From assembly GCA_018268955.1 (NCBI GenBank), contig JAFDVO010000002.1, positions 1 to 59,285 of the forward strand: a stretch of 59,285 nt of DNA, given 5' to 3'. The DNA is from Acidobacteriota bacterium (GTDB lineage Bacteria; Acidobacteriota; Vicinamibacteria; Vicinamibacterales; CAVVIG01). The stretch's first letter is position 1, and every line of letters starts with the position of its first letter. Shown in pieces: positions 9,372 through 17,211 of the stretch. Both the position numbers and the translations under genes were made by a program. The notes beneath the pieces are model-generated. The model had not been told where the DNA came from and ran no database searches. It saw nothing but the letters and a program-made list of their open reading frames with translations.

Positions 9372-11303
9372 ATGCGAAGGTTGCTCAACCGACTCTCCCT
9401 GCAGCGTCGCCTCGAAGCGCTGGTTGCGGTGTCCACCCTGATGGCGCTGGCGTTCGGGGGGCTCGTTCTCCGCGACGCGTGGCAAGCCGCCTCCGAGGCC
9501 AGCGCCGTCACCGGCTTGGCGCGGCTCGCGGTCGCCACCAGTGCCGCCGTGCACGAACTGCAGAAGGAGCGTGGCCGATCGTCGGGCTACCTTGGCAGCC
9601 ATGGACAGCAGTTTGGGACCGAGCTCGATGAGCAGCGTCGTCAGTCGGACGCGGCCCTCGCCGCGCTCGATACCGCGATGAAGGCTGCAGATCCGAGCGC
9701 CGATGTGCGCGAGCAGCTTGGTCGCGCATCCACTCGTCGTCAGGGGCTCGCGTCCATGCGCGCCCGGGTCCAGGCTGCCGAGATCCCTGCGCCAGAGGCG
9801 ATTGACTACTACGCGGCCGTGATCGGCGATTACCTGGCTGCCGTCGATGCGATGGCGCTCGTGCCGCGAGAGGGGGACGTCACGCGGCAGCTGGTGGCGT
9901 ACGGCAACTTTCTCCAGGCGAAGGAGAGCGCGGGGCTCGAACGCGCCGTGCTGAGCAACGTCTTCAGTGCCGACCGGTTCACGCCGGCGCTCTACCGCAC
10001 CTTCGCCGGTGTCGTCGCGCGCGAGCAAACCAGGCTGTCGCTCTTCAGGACCCACGCGAACCCGCAGGACGCGAGCCTGCTCGAGCGGACGGTGAGCGGG
10101 GCGGACGTCACGCATGTCATGGACTGGCGGACGCTGGCGTTCGAGCGTGCGGACCGCGGCGGTTTTGGCGTCAACTCGGCCGACTGGTTCTCAGGCGCGA
10201 CGGCACGCATCGACCTGATGAAGAAGGTGGAGGACCGCCTCTCGACCGGGATCGTCGCGAACGCCGAGGCGCGGCTGCGCTCGGCTGAGCACATGATGGC
10301 CCTGGTGGTCGGACTCGGCCTCGTCACGCTGGTGCTCGGCGTGGGTGGCGCCCTCGTGATTGGACGGACCACCAGCACGGCGATTGCCCACGTCGCCACC
10401 GAATTGACGGAGAGCGCCGAGCAGGTCGCCGCGGCCGCCCGGCAGGTGTCGGCCTCGGCCCAGTCCCTCGCGCAGGGCGCCACTGAGCAGGCGGCGTCAA
10501 TCGAGGAAACATCGGCGTCCATGGAGGAGATGGGCTCCATGACGCACAAGAACTCGGAACATGCCCGCGAGGCGGCGCAGCTCGTGGCCAGCATGTCCGA
10601 GCACGTGGGGCGGTCCAACGCGGCGCTGGAACACATGGTCGTGTCGATGCAGGCCATCACCGACTCGAGCGCCCGCGTCGGGGCCATCATCAAGACGATC
10701 GACGAGATCGCGTTCCAGACCAACATCCTCGCGCTGAACGCCGCAGTGGAAGCCGCACGGGCGGGCGAAGCCGGGCTCGGGTTCGCCGTGGTGGCGGACG
10801 AGGTGCGGTCGCTGGCGCAGCGGGCCTCCGCCGCCGCGCGCGACACGGCGTCCATGATCGAGGAGTCCATCGCCCGGTCGCGTGAGGGCTCGGTGCGCGT
10901 GTCCGAAGTGACCGACGCCATCGAGGCGATCACGCGGAGCGTCTCCGCCGTCGAGGGAATCGTCAGCGACGTGCGCGAGGCCAGCGCCCAGCAGACGACC
11001 GGGATCGATCAGGTCAGCACCGCGTTGACGCAGATGGAGCAGGTGACGCAGGGCACTGCGGCGACGGCCGAGCAGAGTGCCGCCGCGAGCGAGGAACTGC
11101 ACGCGCAGGCCGAGGCCTCGATTGCCGTGGTGCGCGAACTGCACGACATCGTGCACGGAGCTCAGGACGGCTCGACTCCCTCTGCGCCTGCCGCCACACG
11201 GCGTCGCGGCGCCCCCACCGGGGAGCGCGGCCGTCCGCGGGTGGTATCGCTCCAGGCACGGCGTGGCGCACCGGAGACCAGGGGGATCGCCGTCGCGCGG
11301 TAG
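9372..11303 (+). CDS. NIT-domain methyl-accepting chemotaxis protein
   Basis: A transmembrane chemoreceptor of about 643 aa. A first span (residues about 15-33) precedes a periplasmic helical domain with the NIT (nitrate/nitrite-sensing) signature around '[15 protein letters not shown]'. A second span ([16 protein letters not shown]) is followed almost at once by the signalling coiled coil, whose hairpin tip reads '[20 protein letters not shown]'. A recognisable HAMP domain is missing or very degenerate. The ATG at 9372 gives a normal N-terminus; a GTG at 9351 is possible. No che genes are nearby, so this is an orphan receptor. Ligand identity is inference from the NIT class only. Confidence 0.9.
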   Translation: MRRLLNRLSLQRRLEALVAVSTLMALAFGGLVLRDAWQAASEASAVTGLARLAVATSAAVHELQKERGRSSGYLGSHGQQFGTELDEQRRQSDAALAALDTAMKAADPSADVREQLGRASTRRQGLASMRARVQAAEIPAPEAIDYYAAVIGDYLAAVDAMALVPREGDVTRQLVAYGNFLQAKESAGLERAVLSNVFSADRFTPALYRTFAGVVAREQTRLSLFRTHANPQDASLLERTVSGADVTHVMDWRTLAFERADRGGFGVNSADWFSGATARIDLMKKVEDRLSTGIVANAEARLRSAEHMMALVVGLGLVTLVLGVGGALVIGRTTSTAIAHVATELTESAEQVAAAARQVSASAQSLAQGATEQAASIEETSASMEEMGSMTHKNSEHAREAAQLVASMSEHVGRSNAALEHMVVSMQAITDSSARVGAIIKTIDEIAFQTNILALNAAVEAARAGEAGLGFAVVADEVRSLAQRASAAARDTASMIEESIARSREGSVRVSEVTDAIEAITRSVSAVEGIVSDVREASAQQTTGIDQVSTALTQMEQVTQGTAATAEQSAAASEELHAQAEASIAVVRELHDIVHGAQDGSTPSAPAATRRRGAPTGERGRPRVVSLQARRGAPETRGIAVAR

Positions 11304-11332
11304 CGCCGCTGCAGGTGCACGGCGACGAACGG

Positions 11333-11338
11333 TATACT
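11333..11338 (+). promoter_or_regulatory. TATACT -10 box, leaderless start
   Basis: It lies 8 nt upstream of the ATG at 11347 with no Shine-Dalgarno between, so transcription would begin at or next to the start codon. Confidence 0.5.
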
Positions 11339-11346
11339 CGCCGTCA

Positions 11347-12090
11347 ATGCCTGCCGTCTTCGTGCACGGAAACCCTGAGTCTGCCGCGATCTGGGACGAC
11401 CTCTTCGCTGCGCTCCACCGCAAGGACGTCATCGCGCTCTCACCGCCAGGATTCGGCGCGCCGGTCCCTCCGGGCTTCGACGCGAACGCCGACGCCTACG
11501 TATCGTGGCTCGTCGCTGAACTGGAGCGGATCGACGGGCCCGTCGATCTGGTCGGCCACGACTGGGGCGGCGGTCACGTGATGCGTGTCGCCATGAGCCG
11601 GCCGGACCTCATTCGGTCGTGGGCCACTGACATCGCGGGTGCACTCGACCCCGACTACGAGTGGCACGACATGGCGAAGACCTGGCAGACGCCGATCGTT
11701 GGCGATGCCGCCGTGGCCATGATGGTCAACGCACCGCGACCCTTGCGCGAGGCGCAATTCAGATCCCTCGGCCTCGGGTCGGCTGCACCGAAAGTCGCGG
11801 AGGCCGTCAATGCGGAGATGGGCCGATGCATCCTCGCGCTGTATCGATCGGCGGCGCAACCCGCGATGCGGAACTGGGGACGCGACCTCGAGAAAGCCGC
11901 CCTCCGCCCGGGGCTCGTCATCGTCGCGGCGCAGGACAAGTACGTCGGCGGTGAGGCGCTCGCACGCCGATCGGCCGACCGAGCCGGCGCTCGCCTCGCC
12001 GTGCTGCCCGGCGTTGGTCATTGGTGGATGTGCGAAAACCCAGCCCTCGGTGCGGCGACGCTGGACGAGTTCTTCGCCTCGGTCGAATAG
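11347..12090 (+). CDS. Alpha/beta hydrolase with Asp nucleophile
   Basis: A compact 247 aa cytoplasmic alpha/beta hydrolase. It shows the oxyanion-hole motif HGNPES near the N-terminus and the nucleophile elbow GHDWGG, with Asp72 as the nucleophile. A candidate acid lies near QDKYVGG and the catalytic His in GVGHWW. An Asp nucleophile with HDWG is characteristic of haloalkane dehalogenases and epoxide hydrolases rather than esterases. It is small for those families (usually about 290-300 aa) because the cap region is short. Which of the two activities it has cannot be decided here. The start follows a TATACT box by 8 nt. Confidence 0.8.
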   Translation: MPAVFVHGNPESAAIWDDLFAALHRKDVIALSPPGFGAPVPPGFDANADAYVSWLVAELERIDGPVDLVGHDWGGGHVMRVAMSRPDLIRSWATDIAGALDPDYEWHDMAKTWQTPIVGDAAVAMMVNAPRPLREAQFRSLGLGSAAPKVAEAVNAEMGRCILALYRSAAQPAMRNWGRDLEKAALRPGLVIVAAQDKYVGGEALARRSADRAGARLAVLPGVGHWWMCENPALGAATLDEFFASVE

Positions 12091-12106
12091 GGCTCCAGCG
12101 CTTGGA

Positions 12107-12140
12107 GCCTGTTTCAACGCTCCACCACGGAGCTACACGG
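12107..12140. repeat. R8 element (copy 1)
   Basis: A 22 bp core at 12111-12132, GTTTCAACGCTCCACCACGG then AG, is identical to 21414-21435. A diverged copy lies on the minus strand at 54731-54781. It occupies the spacer between two convergent hydrolase genes. Confidence 0.75.
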
Positions 12141-12207
12141 GTCCCAATGGAATCCCGGTGACATCTGCGCGCCCCGGCGTGCTGCGCTGAGATGTGGAAG
12201 CGCACCC

Positions 12208-13449
12208 TTACAGCGTGCGAAGGAAATCGAGAAGCGACCGGCTGAGTGCCTCCGGCTGCTCCTGCTGCACCCAGTGACCGGCGCCGTCGACGAGGTGTGT
12301 GCCGCGATAGTTGGTCGTCAGCGTCTTTTCGAGCCGTTCGAGCGCGCCAGGATTCTGATGGACGCCCCAGTCGCTTCTTCCGCCCATGAACGTGGCGGGC
12401 ACATCGATCGTCCGGCCCGCGAAGACCTGCAGGTCGACGTCTGACGGGCTGCCGCGGTATCCGTTCAACCCACCTTGAAACCCCGTGCGACCGTACTCCT
12501 CGGTGTAGACGCGCAACTCCGGGTCCGGTAGCCACCGGTTCGCCGCAATCTGCGCCGGCGTCGGCATGTCAGGCGCAACCTGCTCCGCCATCCCGAGATC
12601 CAGATCCATCACGTAGTAGCGCGGGAGCTTCGCCCACTCCGCGGCCGTGCGAGCCGACAGCGGCGCGGGACGGTTCTCCTTCCAGTCGGCGCTCTTCACG
12701 TGGTAGTAGGCGCGCAGGAAGTCGTGGAGCCCCTGCTTCGCGTGCCACATGTTCTCGTTCGCCTCACGCGTCTGGTAATACCGCTGGTAGTGCTTGCGCG
12801 GCGGCGTGAGCCTCGCGAGGTCGTCATAGATCGTGTCCGGAGCCGCTGCCGCCGGGCGCGGCGAATCGGCCGTGTTGAACGGCAGCGACGGCGTGCCGCC
12901 CCACGGCGCGCTCATCATCGCCACTGCCTTGAAGACGTCCGGCCTCGCGCACGCACACCAGCCGGCGAGCGGAGACCCCTGGTCGTGCCCGATCACCGCG
13001 GCCACCGAGCGGTACCCCAACGCGGAGACCAGCGCGAGCATGTCCTTGATCCGGTTCAAGGTGCCGAACGGCCGCAGGTCTGCGTCGTACGACACCGGCG
13101 CCGGCGTGGTGCGGCCGTAACCGCGAACGTCCGGTGCGACGACGTGATAGCCGGCCGTGGCGAGCGGCACCATCACCTTGCGCCAGCTGAAGGCGAGTTC
13201 TGGGTAGCCGTGCACAAGCAGGAGTGCGGGCCGGCCCGGCGTCTCGTACCCGGCTTCGAGGACGTGCATCCTGAGGCCGTTCACGTTGTCGACGAAACGG
13301 GAGCGGACGCCTGCGGGCAGCACCGACGAAGGCAGCGGCCCGATTGCCGTCGACGGTTGCTGGGCGGAGACGACGCGCGCGCCCATCGTGGCCGGCACGG
13401 CCGCGGCCATCAGGCCGAGGAGCTCACGACGCGAGAGAGGGTGGGGCAT
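12208..13449 (-). CDS. Tat-exported epoxide hydrolase-like alpha/beta hydrolase
   Basis: The ATG at 13449 gives a twin-arginine signal (SRRELLGLMAAAVPA) with cleavage near VSAQQ, and a total of 413 aa. The hydrolase domain has the HGYP oxyanion motif (residues 80-83), the nucleophile Asp156 in GHDQGS, a candidate acid in GGRSDWG and the catalytic His in GAGHWVQ. HGxP plus an Asp nucleophile is typical of soluble epoxide hydrolases; export by Tat to the periplasm is less usual. A TAAGGT box 8 nt upstream with no Shine-Dalgarno suggests a leaderless message. It diverges from the SRPBCC gene. Confidence 0.85.
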   Translation of the reverse strand: MPHPLSRRELLGLMAAAVPATMGARVVSAQQPSTAIGPLPSSVLPAGVRSRFVDNVNGLRMHVLEAGYETPGRPALLLVHGYPELAFSWRKVMVPLATAGYHVVAPDVRGYGRTTPAPVSYDADLRPFGTLNRIKDMLALVSALGYRSVAAVIGHDQGSPLAGWCACARPDVFKAVAMMSAPWGGTPSLPFNTADSPRPAAAAPDTIYDDLARLTPPRKHYQRYYQTREANENMWHAKQGLHDFLRAYYHVKSADWKENRPAPLSARTAAEWAKLPRYYVMDLDLGMAEQVAPDMPTPAQIAANRWLPDPELRVYTEEYGRTGFQGGLNGYRGSPSDVDLQVFAGRTIDVPATFMGGRSDWGVHQNPGALERLEKTLTTNYRGTHLVDGAGHWVQQEQPEALSRSLLDFLRTL

Positions 13450-13457
13450 GGCGCGGA

Positions 13458-13463
13458 ACCTTA
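13458..13463 (-). promoter_or_regulatory. TAAGGT -10 box, leaderless start
   Basis: On the minus strand, 8 nt before the ATG at 13449. A TTGCCA lies about 20 bp further upstream as a possible -35. Confidence 0.4.
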
Positions 13464-13543
13464 CCAGATCCGCAGCCCGGCTGTGGCAAGATAGGCGCGC
13501 CCGCCGGCATCGAGCCGCGCACGGTGTCGTCCTGGAGGTCCGC

Positions 13544-14116
13544 ATGCGGAAGGCCCTTGTTCGTCTATCTGCCACTGGAGCGCTGGCGCTGCTGGCGAGC
13601 GTCGCGCCTGCCTCGGCGCAGCAGGCGCCCCCGCCGCCGCTGCAGGTGCCGAACCCTCACTACGTGTCGATTCCGATGGAAATCGCCGTGAACCGTCCCG
13701 CCGCGGACGTCTGGAAACGGATCGGCAAGTACTGCGACATCGGCGAGTGGCTGCGGATCCCGTGCACGATCACAGCCGGGACGGACGGCGAGTTCGGCGC
13801 CGTGCGTTCAGTGGCGAACGAGATCCTGGTCGGAAAGACCGAGCTGTCGTACACCTACACGCAGCCGGTGCGGGAAGGCCGGCCGTTCGACGCGTATCAC
13901 GGCACGCTCGAAGCGCGGCCGGTCACGGCCACCACATCGAAGATCGTCTACACGCTCTTCTTCGACAACTCCATGCTCGCGGACGATGCGGCGCGTGAGC
14001 GGAACATCGCGCAGCGGAAGGCAACGTTCACCCAGGCGCTCGAGAACATGAAGATCCTCGCGGAAGGCGGCACGCTCCCCCCCGCGCCGGCGCGCGGAAC
14101 CCCGGGCGGGCAGTAG
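13544..14116 (+). CDS. Secreted SRPBCC-family protein
   Basis: A 190 aa protein with a Sec signal peptide (cleavage near ASAQQ) followed by a START-like SRPBCC fold. That fold is suggested by 'IPMEIAVNRPAADVWKRIGKYCDIGEWL' at its start and the long C-terminal helix 'RKATFTQALENMKILAE'. The family binds hydrophobic ligands in a deep cavity; the ligand here is unknown. The ATG at 13544 has GGAGG five nt upstream. It is convergent with the acyl-CoA ligase and divergent from the Tat hydrolase. The C-terminal PAPARGTPGGQ tail is low complexity. Confidence 0.8.
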   Translation: MRKALVRLSATGALALLASVAPASAQQAPPPPLQVPNPHYVSIPMEIAVNRPAADVWKRIGKYCDIGEWLRIPCTITAGTDGEFGAVRSVANEILVGKTELSYTYTQPVREGRPFDAYHGTLEARPVTATTSKIVYTLFFDNSMLADDAARERNIAQRKATFTQALENMKILAEGGTLPPAPARGTPGGQ

Positions 14117-14130
14117 GGGAGACGGCAGCG

Positions 14131-14172
14131 AAATTGGTGAATTAGCAAGTTGGTGAGCTGGTGAGTTGGTTG
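14131..14172. repeat. R13 degenerate TTGGTGAG repeats
   Basis: Units such as TTGGTGAA, TTGGTGAG and CTGGTGAG with a period of 8-9 bp follow the SRPBCC stop. It is the only copy of this family in the window. Confidence 0.6.
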
Positions 14173-14175
14173 AGA

Positions 14176-14207
14176 GCGGCGGGCTGAAGCCCGCCGCCTA
14201 CGACCGT
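14176..14207. repeat. R9 hairpin element (copy 2)
   Basis: GCGGCGGGCT (14176-14185) pairs perfectly with AGCCCGCCGC (14188-14197), followed by CTACGACCGT. It is the reverse complement orientation of copy 1. Confidence 0.8.
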
Positions 14208-14210
14208 CAG

Positions 14211-14240
14211 TCCCACCTGTCCCACCTGCCCCACCTGCCC
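14211..14240. repeat. R7 nonamer array
   Basis: Three to four copies of CCCCACCTG/TCCCACCTG between the R9 hairpin and an R1 array. Confidence 0.75.
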
Positions 14241-14249
14241 AGCCAGGCT

Positions 14250-14294
14250 GCGTTCCTGCATTCCTGCGTTCTTGCATTTCCGCGTTTCCGCGTT
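14250..14294. repeat. R1 octamer array after acyl-CoA ligase
   Basis: GCGTTCCT/GCATTCCT octamers, which read GCAGGAAT in the sense of the minus-strand ligase gene and begin 11 nt after its stop. Confidence 0.75.
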
Positions 14295-14305
14295 CGACTG
14301 TCCTG

Positions 14306-15841
14306 TCACCCCTGAGCCGCCCATTCCTTCAGCGTGCGGCGGTGGACCTTGCCGGTGAGACCTTTCGGGAGCTCGGGGACGAAGATGATGCGCTCCGGAA
14401 TCTTGTAGGCGGCCATGCGGGCGGCCAGGAAGTCCTTGATGTCCTGCTCGGTGGCCGAGTCGCCGTTCTTCAGCCCGACAAACGCGAGGACGACTTCGCC
14501 CAGATCCGAACTCGGGCAGCCGACGACGCCGACTTCGCGCACGGCCGGGTACTGGTAGATCGCGTCCTCCACCTCCAGCGGTGAGATGTTCGAGCCGCCG
14601 CGCACGATGATCTCCTTCTTGCGTCCGACGAACCAGTAATACCCGTCGGCGTCCTTGCGCGCGAGATCGCCAGTGCTGAGCCAGCCGTCGCGGATCGTCG
14701 CGGCGGTCGCGTCCGGATCCTTCCAGTAGCCGACCATCGCCGCCGGGCTCTTCACGAGCACTTCGCCCGCCTCGCCGTCCGCCACATCGCGCCCGAACTC
14801 GTCGACGAGCCGGAGCGTCGCCCCTGGTGCGGGGAGCCCGATGGACCCAACCTTCCCCCGGGCGCCGAGCGGGTTGCATGCGTACGGCTGCACCTCCGTC
14901 ATGCCGCACGCTTCGGTCACGTCCACGCGGAAGGTCTCCTTGAAGCGGCGTTGCAGTTCGGTGGCGACCGCGTCGCCGCCCGCAAAGCAGGCGCGCAGGC
15001 CCGAGATGTCAAAGGAGGATGCATTCGGCACGTGCAGGAGCGCGTTGAGCATCACGGGCAGCGCGCCGAAGATCGTGACCCTGTGGCGCTGGAGCTGTTC
15101 GAGCACGAACGGCGGATCGAACCGCGGGATCATCACAACGGTGTTGCCGGCCATCCAGGTCGACACGAGGACCGACAGCCCGAAGATGTGGCACGCCGGC
15201 AGCACAATCCCCGACACATCGTCCTCGCGGCCGTTCGCCTCAGCGACATCGAGCCCCGCCCGGGCCAGGCAGCCCAGCGTGCGATGCGTGTGTGTCACTC
15301 CCTTCGGGCGCGCCGTCGTGCCAGAGGTGTACATGATGACCGCCGGCATGTCGTCGGTCACGCGCGGCAGCGTGACCTCCGTGCTGGCCAGCTCCGTCGC
15401 CCCGCCGCCGTTCATCAGTGGCTCGAGGTCCGCGACATCCGAGAACGGACGGCGATCGCCGCTGATGAAGAAGTCGTCCAGCGCGATGGAGGGTCGTGTC
15501 TGATGGATCTCTCCATACAGGCTCGACTGTCCGAGGTAGACCCGCGCGCCGCTGTGGTTGAGCACGTAAGCCAGCTCGGGCCCCTTCATCCGCGTGTTCA
15601 GTGGGACGGCAACGAGCCCCGCCTTGAAGCACGCGTAGTACGCGACCGCCAGTTCGTAGCCGTTGGTGAAGTGCAGGGCGACGCGATCGCCAGGCTGATG
15701 GTTCACCAGCAGGGTCCGAGCGAGCCGGGTGGTTGCCTCGTCGATCGCCTGGAAGGACCACGTGCGCTCCTCCACGACGAGGGCCGTCTTGTCCGGGCAT
15801 CGTTCCGCGGCAGACGGCAGCGCATTTCCAAGTGGCGGCAT
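14306..15841 (-). CDS. AMP-dependent acyl-CoA synthetase
   Basis: A 511 aa member of the ANL superfamily that would activate a carboxylic acid to its CoA thioester through an acyl-adenylate. Motif A3 is YTSGTTARPKGVTHTH and A5 is ACGMTEVQP. A7 is GWLSTGDL, A8 is GRKKEIIVRGG, and the C-terminal catalytic Lys is in LTGKVHRR. These are typical of medium/long-chain fatty acid or aryl acid ligases; the acid cannot be named. The start ATG has AAAGGAG seven nt upstream and a TACCAT box further up. It stands alone, convergent with the SRPBCC gene. Confidence 0.9.
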   Translation of the reverse strand: MPPLGNALPSAAERCPDKTALVVEERTWSFQAIDEATTRLARTLLVNHQPGDRVALHFTNGYELAVAYYACFKAGLVAVPLNTRMKGPELAYVLNHSGARVYLGQSSLYGEIHQTRPSIALDDFFISGDRRPFSDVADLEPLMNGGGATELASTEVTLPRVTDDMPAVIMYTSGTTARPKGVTHTHRTLGCLARAGLDVAEANGREDDVSGIVLPACHIFGLSVLVSTWMAGNTVVMIPRFDPPFVLEQLQRHRVTIFGALPVMLNALLHVPNASSFDISGLRACFAGGDAVATELQRRFKETFRVDVTEACGMTEVQPYACNPLGARGKVGSIGLPAPGATLRLVDEFGRDVADGEAGEVLVKSPAAMVGYWKDPDATAATIRDGWLSTGDLARKDADGYYWFVGRKKEIIVRGGSNISPLEVEDAIYQYPAVREVGVVGCPSSDLGEVVLAFVGLKNGDSATEQDIKDFLAARMAAYKIPERIIFVPELPKGLTGKVHRRTLKEWAAQG

Positions 15842-15910
15842 TACGGCTCCTTTGCAGCAGGTTCAGCGCGCCGGATGGTACACCGGACAGAGGCGCTTCG
15901 CGCCCGGTAA

Positions 15911-16014
15911 AGGCTCTCGGCTCTGGGCTCTTGGCTTCGGGCATGTCGACTTCCGTGGCTCAGTTAGCCCGTGGCCGACAAATGCCCGGAGCCTGAAGCC
16001 CGAAGCCCGAAGCC
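15911..16014. repeat. R4 heptamer repeats, two blocks
   Basis: Units of CTCTGGG/CTTCGGG fill 15911-15942, then GAAGCCC units fill 15985-16014 in the opposite orientation. The second block runs directly into the TATAAT box of metA. Confidence 0.7.
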
Positions 16015-16020
16015 TATAAT
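16015..16020 (+). promoter_or_regulatory. Consensus TATAAT -10 box of metA
   Basis: A perfect -10 hexamer 14 nt before the metA ATG, directly abutting GAAGCCC repeats that occupy the -35 position. Confidence 0.55.
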
Positions 16021-16034
16021 CGTGAGCGCCGCCC

Positions 16035-17108
16035 ATGCCCATCGTCGAACACAGCTCACTGCCCACGTTCCGCGACCTGCGCCGGCAGGGGCATCCTGTG
16101 CTGACGGTCGACGAGGCGCGCCGGCAGGATATCCGCGAACTGCATGTCGGACTGCTGAACATGATGCCGGACGCCGCGTTCCAGGTGACCGAGCAGCAGT
16201 TCATGCGGCTGGTCGGCAGCGCAAACCACATCGCGCAGTTCTACGTGCACTGCTTCACGGTCCCGGGCCTGCAGCGGAGCGAGGCGACCCAGTCGTACAT
16301 CGACAGCTACTACGAGCCGATCGAACGCGTGGTGGAGGAAGGGCTCGACGCGCTGATCATCACCGGCGCGAACGTCGCGAATCCACGCCTCGACCTGGAG
16401 CCGTTCTACGCGCCGCTCACGGAAGTCATCGGATGGGCAGGGCAGCACGTCACCTCGACCCTCTGCTCGTGCCTGTCGACCCACGCCTTGATGAAGTACC
16501 TGCACGGCATCGACCGCGTGCCGCTGCCGCGCAAGCAGTGGGGGGTCTACAGCCACCGCGTCACGGCACCGACGCATCCGCTGCTGCGCGACATCAACAC
16601 GCGGTTCGACGTGCCGCACTCCCGCTACAATGCCATCCTCCGGAAGCACTTCGTCTCTGCCGGCCTGCAGATCCTCATCGAGAGCGATGAGGCGGGCGTG
16701 CACGCCGCGGTCAGCGACGATGGCTTCCGGATCGTGTATTTCCAGGGGCACCCGGAATACGACGCCAATAGCCTGCTCAAGGAATACAAGCGGGAGGTCC
16801 TGAGGCATTTTGCTGGCGAGCGCGATATGCCCCCGTATCCCGAGCACTATCTCGGACCGGAGGCTGACGCCATCCTGAGGCGCTATCTCGACGAGGCGCA
16901 CGATGCCCACGTGGCCGGTCACCCGCTGCCGGACTTTCCAGAGCCGCAACTGCTGCCGTTCCTCGACAACACGTGGCGCGACACGGCGCGCGCGATCTTT
17001 GACAACTGGCTCGGGCTGGTCTATCAACTCACCAACCTGGACCGTCGCCTGCCGTTCATGGAGGGGATCGATCCGCAGCATCCCCTGAGAGGGCTGATGC
17101 GCGCCTGA
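16035..17108 (+). CDS. metA: Homoserine O-acyltransferase (MetA family)
   Basis: The first enzyme of methionine synthesis, acylating homoserine from succinyl- or acetyl-CoA in the cytoplasm. The 357 aa protein has the class I glutamine-amidotransferase-like fold: HVGLLNMMPDAAFQVTEQQF near the N-terminus, a nucleophile Cys in LCSCLSTHA, and the catalytic dyad region FQGHPEYD. The acyl-specificity loop reads TGANV instead of the TGAPL/TGAPVE of characterised enzymes, so the acyl donor is uncertain. metY lies 103 bp downstream and uses O-acetylhomoserine best, which favours acetylation. No SAM riboswitch is visible upstream; the spacer is repeat sequence. Confidence 0.88.
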   Translation: MPIVEHSSLPTFRDLRRQGHPVLTVDEARRQDIRELHVGLLNMMPDAAFQVTEQQFMRLVGSANHIAQFYVHCFTVPGLQRSEATQSYIDSYYEPIERVVEEGLDALIITGANVANPRLDLEPFYAPLTEVIGWAGQHVTSTLCSCLSTHALMKYLHGIDRVPLPRKQWGVYSHRVTAPTHPLLRDINTRFDVPHSRYNAILRKHFVSAGLQILIESDEAGVHAAVSDDGFRIVYFQGHPEYDANSLLKEYKREVLRHFAGERDMPPYPEHYLGPEADAILRRYLDEAHDAHVAGHPLPDFPEPQLLPFLDNTWRDTARAIFDNWLGLVYQLTNLDRRLPFMEGIDPQHPLRGLMRA

Positions 17109-17134
17109 GGACCACCTCGACATCTCAGTGCAGA

Positions 17135-17180
17135 TGTCAGATTCAGATTGGGAATCAGCAATCAGCAATTAGCAATTGGC
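17135..17180. repeat. R3 heptamer array between metA and metY
   Basis: AATCAGC/AATTAGC/AATTGGC heptamers with a diverged upstream part, lying within the presumed metA-metY operon. Confidence 0.7.
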
Positions 17181-17211
17181 GTTCAGCCATTTCCAGAGAG
17201 GCACACGATCG

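Noticed and set aside
15842..16034. SAM riboswitch upstream of metA
   Set aside because: The spacer is R4 repeat with a promoter; no conserved SAM-I, SAM-II or SAM/SAH core is visible.
16056..17168. 370-codon frame antisense to metA
   Set aside because: metA is unambiguous by motif and context; the shadow has no recognisable domain.
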